From positions 62,001 through 126,000 of the forward strand of contig NZ_FWXH01000004.1 in assembly GCF_900176305.1 (NCBI RefSeq): 64,000 nucleotides of DNA, read 5' to 3'. This document shows positions 28,813 to 37,433 of this stretch, piece after piece. The first letter of the stretch is position 1; the number at the start of each line of letters is the position of its first letter. Made by a program: the position numbers and the translations under genes. The notes beneath the pieces were generated by a model that ran no database searches, was not told the DNA's origin, and saw nothing but the letters and a program-made list of their open reading frames with translations. The stretch is from Clostridium acidisoli DSM 12555 (GTDB taxonomy: Bacteria; Bacillota; Clostridia; Clostridiales; Clostridiaceae).

Positions 28813-29522
28813 TTAAAATAACCAATCTTTCTAAAACCTATAGAAATGGTAAAAAAGCAGTAGATAATTTATGCATTGAAATAGAAAATGGTGATATGTA
28901 TGGTTTCATTGGCCATAATGGAGCAGGTAAGACAACAACAATAAAATGCATTACGGGAATACTTGATTTTTCAGAAGGCGATATTCTAATCGATGGTAAA
29001 TCTATAAAAAAGGAACCATTAGAATGTAAAAAAATTATGGCGTATATTCCAGATAATCCTGACATTTATGAAAGCATGACAGGAATACAATATCTTAATT
29101 TTATATCAGACATATTTAATATATCTAAAGATATTAGGCAAGATAGGATAAAAAAATATTCTAATGGCTTTGAAATCAGTAAAAATCTTGGTGATTTAAT
29201 ATCCTCATATTCACATGGAATGAAACAAAAATTAGCTATAATAGCCGCACTTATTCATGAACCTAAAATTTTAATACTTGATGAGCCTTTTACCGGGCTT
29301 GATCCTAAGGCCATTCACACGTTAAAGGAATATATGAAAGAGTTATGTGAAAAAGGTGCTGCTATATTTTTTTCTACACATGTTTTAGAAGTTGCAGAAA
29401 AACTTTGCAATAAGGTAGCAATAATAAAAGCAGGTAAACTTATAAAATGTGGAAAAACAAAAGAGGTTACTGGGGATGAATCTCTTGAAAATTTATTTTT
29501 GGAGTTGGTAGATAATGAATAA
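28809..29522 (+). CDS. ABC transporter ATP-binding protein
   Basis: 237 residues. Walker A GHNGAGKTT, signature-region YSHGMKQK, Walker B LILDEPFTGLDP, H-loop FFSTHV. The YSHGMKQK motif is characteristic of the Ecs/YtrB-like export subfamily. It overlaps the preceding gene by 4 bp and the following permease by 8 bp, which supports a tight complex. Confidence 0.92.
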   Translation: MIKITNLSKTYRNGKKAVDNLCIEIENGDMYGFIGHNGAGKTTTIKCITGILDFSEGDILIDGKSIKKEPLECKKIMAYIPDNPDIYESMTGIQYLNFISDIFNISKDIRQDRIKKYSNGFEISKNLGDLISSYSHGMKQKLAIIAALIHEPKILILDEPFTGLDPKAIHTLKEYMKELCEKGAAIFFSTHVLEVAEKLCNKVAIIKAGKLIKCGKTKEVTGDESLENLFLELVDNE

Positions 29523-31119
29523 TGTTTTTTTGCTCATAAAAATAAATATAATGAATTTTTTTGGTATAAATGAATTTATAAATACAAAATCAAAGGCTGA
29601 AAAAGCTAAAAAAATATTGATAGGAATTGTTATTGTATGGGCATTTACAGCAGTTTTAATTGGAAGTTTTGCATACTTTTTTATGATGGCCAATTCGTTA
29701 ATCATGATAAATAAATTAAACATGCTTATTGTTTTTGGATTTTTATTTGCTAATGGATGTACACTGATTTTTACAATATTAAAAGCATCAGGGTATTTAT
29801 TTTCTTTTAAAGATTATGATATGCTTATGTCGCTTCCAATTAAAACCTCTTCAATTCTTATAAGTAAAATTTTCTTTTTATATATAACTAACTTTATAGG
29901 TGTAATTGTATTCGGGATGCCGCCACTTATTGTATATGGAATTACAGCTAATAGTAATGCATTGTATTATATAATAGTAATTGTTTTATTGTTATTTGTT
30001 CAAGTTATACCTATGATTATAGGCTGTGTTTTATCTCTTATAATAGCAAAAATATCATCAAAAAATAAAAGAGGAAATCTAATTTTATCAATTGGAACCT
30101 TTGTAGTAATAATTGCTTTATTTATAGTAACGAATAATATAAAGTTAATATCAACAACTCAAGTTCAAAATGTAGAAGCTGTATTTCAGAATATAACAAA
30201 TATATATTTTATAACAAAAATATTTTTAAATGCTACCCAAAATATTAATCTTATATCTTTTTTTATGTTTATAATTATAAATACATTAATATTTATGTTA
30301 TTTACAATATTGTTCTCGAGGAGTTTTAAAAATATTAATGCAGATATGAATGAGAACTATAAAGTATCCAAGTATGATATGTCAAGGCTTAAACAGTCGT
30401 CAATATTAATGGCACTTTATAAAAAAGAGATAAGTTTCTATTTTTCATCTTTTCCATATTTTATAAATACTGGATTTGGAGCTGTTATGATGACCTTTGT
30501 TGCATTTGGTACAGCTATATTTGGTAAAGATACAATTCTTAAAATACTAAAAATTCCAGAATTAAAAGGAATCATAATACCTATGTTTGCAGCAATAATG
30601 ATATTTTCTATAATGTTAACATTTGTTACGGCACCCTCTATATCATTAGAAGGAAAAAACATTTGGATAATAAAGACCTTACCAATAAAATATATTGACA
30701 TTATTAAGAGTAAAATACTTCTTAGCTTAACAATAAGTGTTCCTGTTTTTATTATAGACATTACAGTTTTAAAATTTGCATTAGGAATTACATTTATAGA
30801 ATATTTTGAGATTGTACTGGTAGGTATTTTGAGTGCGATTTTGTCTTCAATTACAGGAATAATTGCAAATTTGTTGTTTCCTAAATTAGAATGGCAATCT
30901 GAGACCGCGGTTGTAAAACAAAGTGCAAGTGTTTTGATTTCATCATTGTTAGGGTTTGTATATATGTTTATTATTGGAGGAATTTTTTATTTAATGAAAC
31001 CTAATAATTTTACAGTATTTTTGTTAGTAGTGATTATTACGCTTTTCATATTAAATATTTTGCTTTGGAGAATAACTAAAACTAAGGGTGAAAAAATCTT
31101 CTTAGAAATTATGGGGTAA
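29515..31119 (+). CDS. ABC transporter permease (large, ~12 helices)
   Basis: 534 residues with roughly 12 hydrophobic segments. The N-terminal part includes ASGYLFSFKDYDMLMSLPI, a signature of a family of Firmicutes ABC-2-like permeases annotated putative ABC exporter. It overlaps the ATPase gene by 8 bp. No substrate can be inferred. The AT-rich composition reflects the hydrophobic codon content. Confidence 0.85.
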   Translation: MNNVFLLIKINIMNFFGINEFINTKSKAEKAKKILIGIVIVWAFTAVLIGSFAYFFMMANSLIMINKLNMLIVFGFLFANGCTLIFTILKASGYLFSFKDYDMLMSLPIKTSSILISKIFFLYITNFIGVIVFGMPPLIVYGITANSNALYYIIVIVLLLFVQVIPMIIGCVLSLIIAKISSKNKRGNLILSIGTFVVIIALFIVTNNIKLISTTQVQNVEAVFQNITNIYFITKIFLNATQNINLISFFMFIIINTLIFMLFTILFSRSFKNINADMNENYKVSKYDMSRLKQSSILMALYKKEISFYFSSFPYFINTGFGAVMMTFVAFGTAIFGKDTILKILKIPELKGIIIPMFAAIMIFSIMLTFVTAPSISLEGKNIWIIKTLPIKYIDIIKSKILLSLTISVPVFIIDITVLKFALGITFIEYFEIVLVGILSAILSSITGIIANLLFPKLEWQSETAVVKQSASVLISSLLGFVYMFIIGGIFYLMKPNNFTVFLLVVIITLFILNILLWRITKTKGEKIFLEIMG

Positions 31120-31144
31120 ACTTATAAGGAAAGGAATAATTTTG

Positions 31145-31441
31145 ATGAACGAAAATTTAATAAAAAAGATAAGTATAATTTTTTTAGTGATCACAATTAT
31201 AATTAATGTCGCTACTTATATGTATCTACCTGTAAAGATTGGGATGCATGTAAACAATAATGGAACTATGGATAACTATATACCCAAAATGTTATTTGTT
31301 TTAGTTACACCTGTGCTAATTATTGCTATATGGATATTTTCATTCATATATAAAGCTAGTAATAAATTTAAAGTAATTATAGTAGAAACGGTATTTTTTA
31401 TAGCTAATATATGGATAATATTTTCTCAGTTAAAGATATGA
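31145..31441 (+). CDS. Small DUF1648 membrane protein
   Basis: 98 residues from ATG 31145 (a TTG directly before is also possible). Three hydrophobic helices and a DUF1648-like segment YLPVKIGMHVNNNGTMDNY, resembling the core of the larger DUF1648 protein at the operon's start. Last gene of the operon; mini repeat G begins 12 bp after its stop and may serve as the terminator. Confidence 0.75.
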   Translation: MNENLIKKISIIFLVITIIINVATYMYLPVKIGMHVNNNGTMDNYIPKMLFVLVTPVLIIAIWIFSFIYKASNKFKVIIVETVFFIANIWIIFSQLKI

Positions 31442-31452
31442 TTTTAAAATTT

Positions 31453-31517
31453 AATATTAAGAGATTGCGAAGCAACTTTAAGCTTAACAAAAGCGTCTTC
31501 GCAGTTTCTTAATATTA
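31453..31517. repeat. Mini copy G of the modular hairpin repeat family
   Basis: Arms AATATTAAGAGATTGCGAAG (31453-31472) and CTTCGCAGTTTCTTAATATT (31498-31517) around a 25-nt centre. These are the family's terminal inverted ends, with two changed pairs. It lies between a plus-strand stop and a minus-strand stop, so it can act as a bidirectional terminator. Confidence 0.8.
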
Positions 31518-31539
31518 TGATGAGTTAAAAGTTTAAGAA

Positions 31540-32715
31540 CTATAAATCATTTGCATTTAAATAATCATAGGCATATTGTGCATGTAGGGCACTAGAAATT
31601 TGAAGGCAATCTTCATCTACAGTAAATTTTTCATTGTGATGAGGATAAATTGCTTCTTTTTTTTCATTACCAGCACCTACAAGTGCAAATATACCTGGTA
31701 CTTTGGCAAGATAAGAAGAAAAATCTTCTGAAATCAATAATTTTGTGTTCTTTAATAGGGCGTCCTTTGATAAAATTTTTTCTGCAGCAGCTTCACCAAT
31801 AACTGAAAGCTTAGAGTCATTTATAACAGGAGCTACAGCAAAATCATATTCAAGCATTGCTTCTGCACCATAAGCTTTTGCCGTATTTTCTATTATTCGT
31901 TTCATAATTTCAGGAATTTTTTTTCTGACTTCATTATTAAAACATCTAGCAGTTCCAGTCATTTCAGCAGAATCAGCTACAATGTTATATTGGGTTCCAG
32001 AAATTAAGGTACCAATTGTAACTACAACGGGTTCTAGGGGATCTATTTCTCTGCTTACTAGTGATTGCAGATTAAGAACTATAGATGAAGCTGTAACTAG
32101 TGCATCTGTCCCTTGGTTAGGTCTTGCTCCATGACAGCCTTTACCTATAACTTTTATTTTAAAGTTATCTGCTGAAGCCATTCTAGGTCCAGCATCGATT
32201 GAAATTTTACCGCATTTAATGTCACTTATAACGTGTATACCAAATATGCTATCAATTCCATCCAAAAAACCTTGTTCTATAAGTTTTTCAGCACCTTTTC
32301 CCATTTCTTCACCAGGCTGAAATATAAGTTTTACTGTTCCAGGTATATCATTTTGTATATCCTTTAAAATCTTTGCAGCACCAAGAAGTGATGCCATATG
32401 AGCATCATGACCACAAGCATGCATAGAGCCTATATTTTCTGATTTATATTCTAAATTTGTACATTCAGTAACTTTTAGTGCATCTAAATCAGAACGTAAT
32501 GCTATAGTTTTTCCTTTTTTAAAACCCTCAATTGTAGCAAGTATTGCGGTATTATTATCGCCAGACTTATAGGGTATACCCATTTTGTCTAGTTCTTCTT
32601 TTATTTTTTTTGATGTAGCATACTCCTGAAAGCTTAATTCAGGGTGTCTATGAAAATATCGTCTGAGTTCAATCATGTAGTCTTTATATTTTAATGAAAG
32701 TTCTTTAATGTTCAT
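31540..32715 (-). CDS. M20-family amidohydrolase (hippurate / IAA-amino acid hydrolase type)
   Basis: About 391 residues from the ATG at 32715; the frame continues to ATG 32775, but the extra 20 residues are not part of the family and lie near a repeat. The di-metal motifs are intact: ALRSDLDAL, HACGHDAHMASLLGAA, FQPGEEMGKGA, GIHV and the C-terminal PHHNEKF. These peptidases remove acyl groups from N-acyl amino acids, as in hippurate hydrolase. Cytosolic. A single gene, ending towards the mini repeat. Confidence 0.9.
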   Translation of the reverse strand: MNIKELSLKYKDYMIELRRYFHRHPELSFQEYATSKKIKEELDKMGIPYKSGDNNTAILATIEGFKKGKTIALRSDLDALKVTECTNLEYKSENIGSMHACGHDAHMASLLGAAKILKDIQNDIPGTVKLIFQPGEEMGKGAEKLIEQGFLDGIDSIFGIHVISDIKCGKISIDAGPRMASADNFKIKVIGKGCHGARPNQGTDALVTASSIVLNLQSLVSREIDPLEPVVVTIGTLISGTQYNIVADSAEMTGTARCFNNEVRKKIPEIMKRIIENTAKAYGAEAMLEYDFAVAPVINDSKLSVIGEAAAEKILSKDALLKNTKLLISEDFSSYLAKVPGIFALVGAGNEKKEAIYPHHNEKFTVDEDCLQISSALHAQYAYDYLNANDL

Positions 32716-32775
32716 ATAAATTATGCCCCATTTCTCTCTATATTTTATGATGCTTAATAAATTAAGTTCATTCAT

Positions 32776-33304
32776 AACAGTTAAAGATTGCGAAATACAA
32801 GTGAAGGGTTTTCACCCATGCTTAGCGGTGAAAAGGTGAAGGGTCGCCGTGGCGAGGTGATGGGTTTGACAGGCGCTTTGCTGGTCAAAGGTGATGGATT
32901 TTCCGTGGGAAAAAGCTATGGATGATTTTTCTCCGCTATGCTACGAAAAATCTTTGAACTTAAAATATATAATCTAAAGTATATTTACATTCATTTTTTC
33001 ACCGTAGGTCTCAGTGTTACATGAATAAGTGTTATTGCATATTAAACTATTGTAAAAACACCAAAGGCTACGCCAAAAGTAAAACCTACGGTTAAAATAT
33101 ATATTATAGTTATCTTTAAATAGTAAGCCATATAAATTCATTATTTTTCCGACCTAATGAGGAAAAATTTCCTTAGCCTTTACTGATTTATCAGTAAACT
33201 CTTCACCTTTTATCCGCGAAAAGCAAGGATAAAACCCATAACCTCGCCCTTTGGCGACCATTCACCTTTTAACGGGCGAAGCAATCGTTAAAACCCTTCA
33301 CTTT
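32776..33304. repeat. Copy C of the modular hairpin repeat family (type I, full length)
   Basis: A 529-bp non-coding block between two minus-strand genes. Left hairpins: TTTTCACC/GGTGAAAA (32809-32834), CGCC-GT-GGCG (32845-32854), TTTGAC/GTCAAA (32865-32889), TTTTCC-GT-GGGAAAA; linkers GGTGAAGGGT (32835) and AGGTGATGGGT (32855). Core 2 spans 32918-33084; core 1 spans 33085-33178. Right hairpins: TTTACTGA-TTTA-TCAGTAAA (33179-33198), TTTTATCC/GGATAAAA (33208-33234), TCGCC-CTTT-GGCGA (33244-33257), TTTTAACG/CGTTAAAA (33267-33293), separated by ACCCTTCACC-type linkers. The outermost right arm is missing. It is in the opposite orientation to copy E. Confidence 0.9.
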
Positions 33305-33306
33305 AT

Positions 33307-33768
33307 TTAGTATGTACATACATCAACCCAAGAAGCATTAGTAAGCTCCTCTATTTGGGAAGGTGAAATTTTTAATGCTGTGTTTTTTGAACCAGCAGCG
33401 GGATATACATACTCAAAATCTCGTATGGATTCGTCAATAAAAATTTCTACATCATCTTTGACACCAAAGGGACATACTCCTCCAACAGGATGGCCTATTG
33501 AAGATTCAACGTCTTCAGAATTTATCATTCTAGCTTTTGTCTTAAATAATTGCTTGAATTTTTTGTTATCAACTCTAGCGTCTCCCCTTGTGACAACCAA
33601 AACCTTTTTTTCCTTAACATTAAAAGCAAGAGTTTTTGCAATAAATTCTGGATTTACACCTATAGTTTCGGCAGCAAGATCAACAGTTGCACCACTCTCA
33701 TCTAAGGTAAAAACAGGATCCTCAAGATTCCTATCTAAAAAAAACTTCCTTACATTTTCTACACTCAA
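33307..33768 (-). CDS. YbaK/EbsC-family Cys-tRNA(Pro) deacylase-like protein
   Basis: 153 residues, the full YbaK domain. These proteins hydrolyse mischarged tRNA (often Cys- or Ala-tRNA-Pro) in trans. The conserved GHPVGGVCPFG loop and the KTLAFNVKEKKVLVV strand are present. The start is TTG with GAGGGG six nt upstream. The stop lies directly at the end of repeat C, so the repeat inserted or ended there without damaging the gene. Confidence 0.88.
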   Translation of the reverse strand: MSVENVRKFFLDRNLEDPVFTLDESGATVDLAAETIGVNPEFIAKTLAFNVKEKKVLVVTRGDARVDNKKFKQLFKTKARMINSEDVESSIGHPVGGVCPFGVKDDVEIFIDESIRDFEYVYPAAGSKNTALKISPSQIEELTNASWVDVCTY

Positions 33769-33995
33769 TACTAGCCCCTCTTTTCTTAAATATTAAATTT
33801 AGTAAGATAAATAACAATTTTTAATTCTTAAATTTGGGAATATGCTAACATTAAAGAAAAGTCTTGTCAATATATTTTGTTAAATAAAAATATAGAATAT
33901 ATAAATAAAGGAAGTACATTGACGTTTATTAAATGAAATTATATATTTAAAACATAGAAAAAATATGTAAAAGAACAAGAGAGGACTAGTGTGTA

Positions 33996-34604
33996 ATGAA
34001 TTATAAAATTGAAATAATAAAAAAAGAAAATTACAATGTATCAAAGTGGTCTGGTGGAAGAACTACAGAATTATATATATATCCTAAAACAGCTAAATAC
34101 AATAATCGAGATTTTAAGTGGAGGATAAGTACAGCAACAGTTGAAGTAGAAGAATCAATATTTACAAGGCTAGAAGGCTTTTCAAGAAAACTAATGGTTA
34201 CAGAAGGAAAAACAGTTTTAGCTCATGAAGGGATGTATAATATAACTTTAAATCCATTTGAAAAGGACAGCTTTATGGGTGATTGGACTACTAAAAGCTA
34301 TGGAAAAGCTTCAGATTTTAATTTGATGACAGCTAAGGAGTGCATTGGAGCTTTAGATGTATTAACTATTAAAGCGGAAAGTGAAGTTAGTATAGAATTT
34401 CAGCGTACAGATACGGAAATATCAGATTTTTTTTATATTCTTGGCGGTAATATAGAAATATTAATGGGAAATGAAAAGTTTTATATTGAGGAAAAAGATT
34501 TATTTTGCATAACTTATGTATCCATTTCTGAAAAAATTGAATTTATAAATAAAAATTACAATGAAATAAAGATTATAAGGGCTAAAGTTACAGATAAGTT
34601 TTAA
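33996..34604 (+). CDS. HutD/Ves-family protein
   Basis: 202 residues, a bicupin fold family. The hallmark N-terminal motif WSGGRTTEL and FKWRISTATVE are present, as in HutD and E. coli Ves. HutD is thought to limit histidine utilisation, but no hut genes are nearby, so the role here is unclear. AGAGGAC upstream of ATG. It is followed by the cobU operon after a 56-bp gap that contains a TATAAT, so it is probably a separate unit. Confidence 0.82.
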   Translation: MNYKIEIIKKENYNVSKWSGGRTTELYIYPKTAKYNNRDFKWRISTATVEVEESIFTRLEGFSRKLMVTEGKTVLAHEGMYNITLNPFEKDSFMGDWTTKSYGKASDFNLMTAKECIGALDVLTIKAESEVSIEFQRTDTEISDFFYILGGNIEILMGNEKFYIEEKDLFCITYVSISEKIEFINKNYNEIKIIRAKVTDKF

Positions 34605-34660
34605 GTTATTAATTAACAAAGCATATGATATAATTTATATTAAATAAAGGTGGGTGGAAA

Positions 34661-35203
34661 ATGAGTAATGTAATTTTAGTTACTGGGGGAGCTAGGAGTG
34701 GTAAAAGTTCCTTTGCAGAATCATTATATAAAGATAGCAGTGATGTTGTATACATAGCTACGTCAAAAATATATGATGATGAAATGAAAGAAAGAGTTGA
34801 GCTTCATAAGAGTTCTAGGCCTAGGGAATGGAAAACCTTCGAAGGAAATTATGAACTTTATAAAGCTGTTACAAACTCAAAAAAATACATATTAGATTGT
34901 CTTACTATAATGACTTCAAACATTATGTTTGATATTACTAGAGGTGTTGATAGAATAAAGAGGGATAAGCAAAAACAAGTTGAAGATAAAGTCGTAGCTG
35001 AAATAGAAAGTTTAATTAAGAGTATAAAAGAAGTTGATGGAACACTTGTGATTGTAACAAATGAGGTTGGATGTTCTATTGTACCAGAAAATCACATAGC
35101 TAGAGTGTACAGGGATATAGTTGGCAAAATAAATCAGAGGGTAGCAGCAATTTCATCAGATGTGTATTTAGTAACCTGTGGAATACCGCTTAAGGTAAAG
35201 TAA
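34661..35203 (+). CDS. cobU: Adenosylcobinamide kinase / GTP:cobinamide-phosphate guanylyltransferase
   Basis: 180 residues. CobU phosphorylates adenosylcobinamide and then attaches GMP, forming the activated precursor for nucleotide-loop assembly. P-loop GGARSGKSSFAE lies at residues 8-19; HKSSRPREWKTFEG contains the guanylylated His region; TNEVGCSIVPE and YRDIVGKINQ are family blocks. It is followed one base later by cobS, then cobC. No cobalamin riboswitch is visible upstream. Confidence 0.93.
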   Translation: MSNVILVTGGARSGKSSFAESLYKDSSDVVYIATSKIYDDEMKERVELHKSSRPREWKTFEGNYELYKAVTNSKKYILDCLTIMTSNIMFDITRGVDRIKRDKQKQVEDKVVAEIESLIKSIKEVDGTLVIVTNEVGCSIVPENHIARVYRDIVGKINQRVAAISSDVYLVTCGIPLKVK

Positions 35204-35204
35204 G

Positions 35205-35948
35205 ATGGTAAAGGCGTTAATACTTGGACTTCAATTTTTAACAAGGCTTCCTGTAAATATAGAAGTTGATTATAATAGAGAAAATTTAACTAAAACCACA
35301 TTCTTTTTTCCATTTATAGGAATGCTTGTAGGTGTCATTGCAGCAACTTTTTATTACGTTTTTAGTTTTATAAGCAGTGATATAGCTTCAATATGTGCAG
35401 TCTTAGCTCTGGTAATTACAACAGGTGGGTTACATATTGATGGACTATCAGATACGGCAGACGGTTTTTTTTCATCTAGACCAAAAGAAAAGATACTTGA
35501 AATAATGAAAGACAGCAGGGTAGGTGCCTTTGGTGTAATAGCCATAGTACTTGATATATTATTTAAATATGTTGTTATTAAAAGCATGGAACCTAAAATG
35601 GCGGTTGCTTGGATTATATTATCAAGTGGAATATCAAGAACAATGGTGGCTATGTTATTTTGTTTTGGAAAATCAGCAAGAAAAGGTGGTATGGGAGATA
35701 TGCTTATGAATAAAGATTCAAAAAAGTATTTTATACCAGCCACTATAATATTTATACTAATAAGCTTGTATATTTGTAGGTTAAACTTTTTAATTACATT
35801 TGGCTTAGCCTTGATTTTTACGTTAAGTCTTATGAAATATTCGTATAAAAAAATAGGAGGATTAACAGGAGATGTGTTTGGAGCCAATGCAGAATTATGT
35901 GAAATGTTATCAATGGCAGCATTTCTTGTAATAGCAAAATGGATATAG
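35205..35948 (+). CDS. cobS: Adenosylcobinamide-GDP ribazoletransferase
   Basis: 247 residues with about six membrane helices. CobS joins GDP-cobinamide to alpha-ribazole in the membrane, the last assembly step of cobalamin. The motif GGLHIDGLSDTADGFFSSR and KDSRVGAFG are diagnostic. It sits one base after cobU and overlaps cobC by 10 bp, so the three are translationally coupled. Confidence 0.95.
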   Translation: MVKALILGLQFLTRLPVNIEVDYNRENLTKTTFFFPFIGMLVGVIAATFYYVFSFISSDIASICAVLALVITTGGLHIDGLSDTADGFFSSRPKEKILEIMKDSRVGAFGVIAIVLDILFKYVVIKSMEPKMAVAWIILSSGISRTMVAMLFCFGKSARKGGMGDMLMNKDSKKYFIPATIIFILISLYICRLNFLITFGLALIFTLSLMKYSYKKIGGLTGDVFGANAELCEMLSMAAFLVIAKWI

Positions 35949-36529
35949 TTTTTGTAAGGCATGGAAGTACATTATTAAATGAGAAGGGAATTTATGTTGG
36001 AAAGACTGATACAGGTATATCACAAAAAGGCAAAGATGATATAAAAAAGCTAGTTAAATCTCTTGATGGTATAAAATTTGATAATGTATATTCAAGTCCT
36101 TTAAAGAGAGCAATTGAAACTACTGAAATTATAGTAGGAAAAAATTACACAATTGATGCAAGACTTAGAGAAATAGATTTTGGAATATTTGAAGGGCTAT
36201 CGTATAAAGATATAAATGAAAGATATCCTGAAGAAAGCAAAGCTTGGACTAACGACTACTTGAATTATAAGGTTCCAGAAGGGGAACGCTTAAATGATGT
36301 TTTTTCAAGAGTAGAAAAATTTATTAAAGATATAGAGGGAGAAAATAATACTGCTTTAGTAGTTACTCATGGAGGAGTAATTGGATGTGCATTATCACTT
36401 GTATTTAATAGTAGAGAATATTTTTATAGATTTAAAATATTACATGGAACAATTAATGTTATAGGTATAGAAAATAATTATATGTATATTAAAGGGATAA
36501 ATTGCATGGATACTAATGGATTGATATAA
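35939..36529 (+). CDS. cobC: Alpha-ribazole phosphatase, histidine phosphatase family
   Basis: 196 residues. The catalytic RHG motif is at the N-terminus (DIVFVRHGST), and the second His lies in VVTHGGVIG. CobC dephosphorylates alpha-ribazole phosphate or cobalamin phosphate. Similar phosphatases act on phosphoglycerate, but the 10-bp overlap with cobS favours CobC. Repeat D follows 10 bp after the stop. Confidence 0.88.
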   Translation: MDIVFVRHGSTLLNEKGIYVGKTDTGISQKGKDDIKKLVKSLDGIKFDNVYSSPLKRAIETTEIIVGKNYTIDARLREIDFGIFEGLSYKDINERYPEESKAWTNDYLNYKVPEGERLNDVFSRVEKFIKDIEGENNTALVVTHGGVIGCALSLVFNSREYFYRFKILHGTINVIGIENNYMYIKGINCMDTNGLI

Positions 36530-36539
36530 GAATTGTACA

Positions 36540-36891
36540 GAATAGTTAGAGATTGCGAAGCAAGAGTGAAGGGTTTTAACGATTGCTTCGCACGTTAAAA
36601 GGTGATGGGTCGCCAAATGGCGAGATGATGGGTTTTATCCTTGAGAGGCTCGGATAAAAGGTGAAGTGTTTATGAATAAATCCATAAAGGCTAAGGAAAT
36701 TTTTCCTCCTACGTCAGAAAAATAATGAATTTAAATTTGTATTTCTTTATATACAAAGATAACTCTGATATATATTTTAACCGTAGCCTTTGTGTTCATA
36801 AGCTTTTTCCCACGGAAAACCCATCACCTTTGAACAAGCAAAGCTGATGTTCAAACCCTTCACCCGTACTTCGTAATTTCTTAATATTATG
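36540..36891. repeat. Copy D of the modular hairpin repeat family (type I, core 2 missing)
   Basis: 352 bp between cobC and marR. Terminal arms GTTAGAGATTGCGAAG and CTTCGTAATTTCTTAATATT-ATG. Left hairpins: TTTTAACG/CGTTAAAA (36574-36600), CGCC-AAAT-GGCG (36611-36622), TTTTATCC/GGATAAAA, TTTATG/CATAAA; linkers GGTGATGGGT and AGATGATGGGT. Core 1 is at 36689-36788. Right: TTTTTCC/GGAAAA, TTTGAAC/GTTCAAA with CCCATCACC and CCCTTCACC linkers. Same orientation as copy E. It probably lies within or just after the cob transcript. Confidence 0.88.
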
Positions 36892-36897
36892 AAAAAA

Positions 36898-36942
36898 ATA
36901 TAACACGATATAGTTGACTTATCAACTATATCGTGTTATATT
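36898..36942 (+). promoter_or_regulatory. MarR-type operator overlapping a promoter
   Basis: A perfect 20-bp inverted repeat (36898-36917, 36922-36941) with loop CTTA; its centre TAGTTGA-CTTA-TCAACTA resembles MarR-family sites. The promoter TTGACT (36914-36919), 17 nt, TATATT (36937-36942) lies in the right half, so a bound dimer would block it. It is followed by seven T, so the same sequence could also terminate transcription from the cob side. Confidence 0.8.
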
Positions 36943-36971
36943 TTTTTATGGGAATTCTAAAAGGAGGTTGT

Positions 36972-37433
36972 ATGGATAATAATGCGAAAAGTCTTATAAA
37001 ATTCACATCAAAGATATATAGGTGTACTCAATGGTATTTAGATAGAAAACTTGAAAAATTTCATCTTTCGGCAGGAACATATCCCTACTTATTAACTCTA
37101 AATAATAATGAAGGCATATGCCAAAATCAAATAAGTAGAGAACTTAATGTAGATAAAGCTATGTCTGCAAGGACAATAAAAAAACTTATAGAAATCGGGT
37201 ATATTAGAAAAGAAGAAGATAAAGAAGATGTAAGAGCGTATAAGCTTTATATTACAGATGAGGGAAAATCTGTAGTGCCCAAAATTCATAAGATAATTGA
37301 TGAGTGGATTGAAATCTTGATTGAAGACAGCAGCAATGAGGAAATAAATACATCAATAAATTTTTTGAAAAAGGTATTAAATAATGGTAAAAAACATAAA
37401 GAAAAATGTTGTGAAGGGATGAAGAAAAATTGA
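36972..37433 (+). CDS. MarR-family transcriptional regulator
   Basis: 153 residues from ATG 36972 with AAGGAGG at 36961; the frame upstream to 36933 lies within the promoter. The MarR winged helix is clear: GICQNQISRELNVDKAMSARTIKKLIEIGYIRKEEDKEDVRAY. It overlaps the MFS exporter gene by 4 bp (TTGA). It presumably represses this pair through the palindrome on its own promoter and is released by the exporter's substrates. Confidence 0.92.
   Translation: MDNNAKSLIKFTSKIYRCTQWYLDRKLEKFHLSAGTYPYLLTLNNNEGICQNQISRELNVDKAMSARTIKKLIEIGYIRKEEDKEDVRAYKLYITDEGKSVVPKIHKIIDEWIEILIEDSSNEEINTSINFLKKVLNNGKKHKEKCCEGMKKN

Noticed and set aside
34605-34660. Cobalamin riboswitch before cobU
   Set aside because: The gap is 56 bp and lacks a B12-box.
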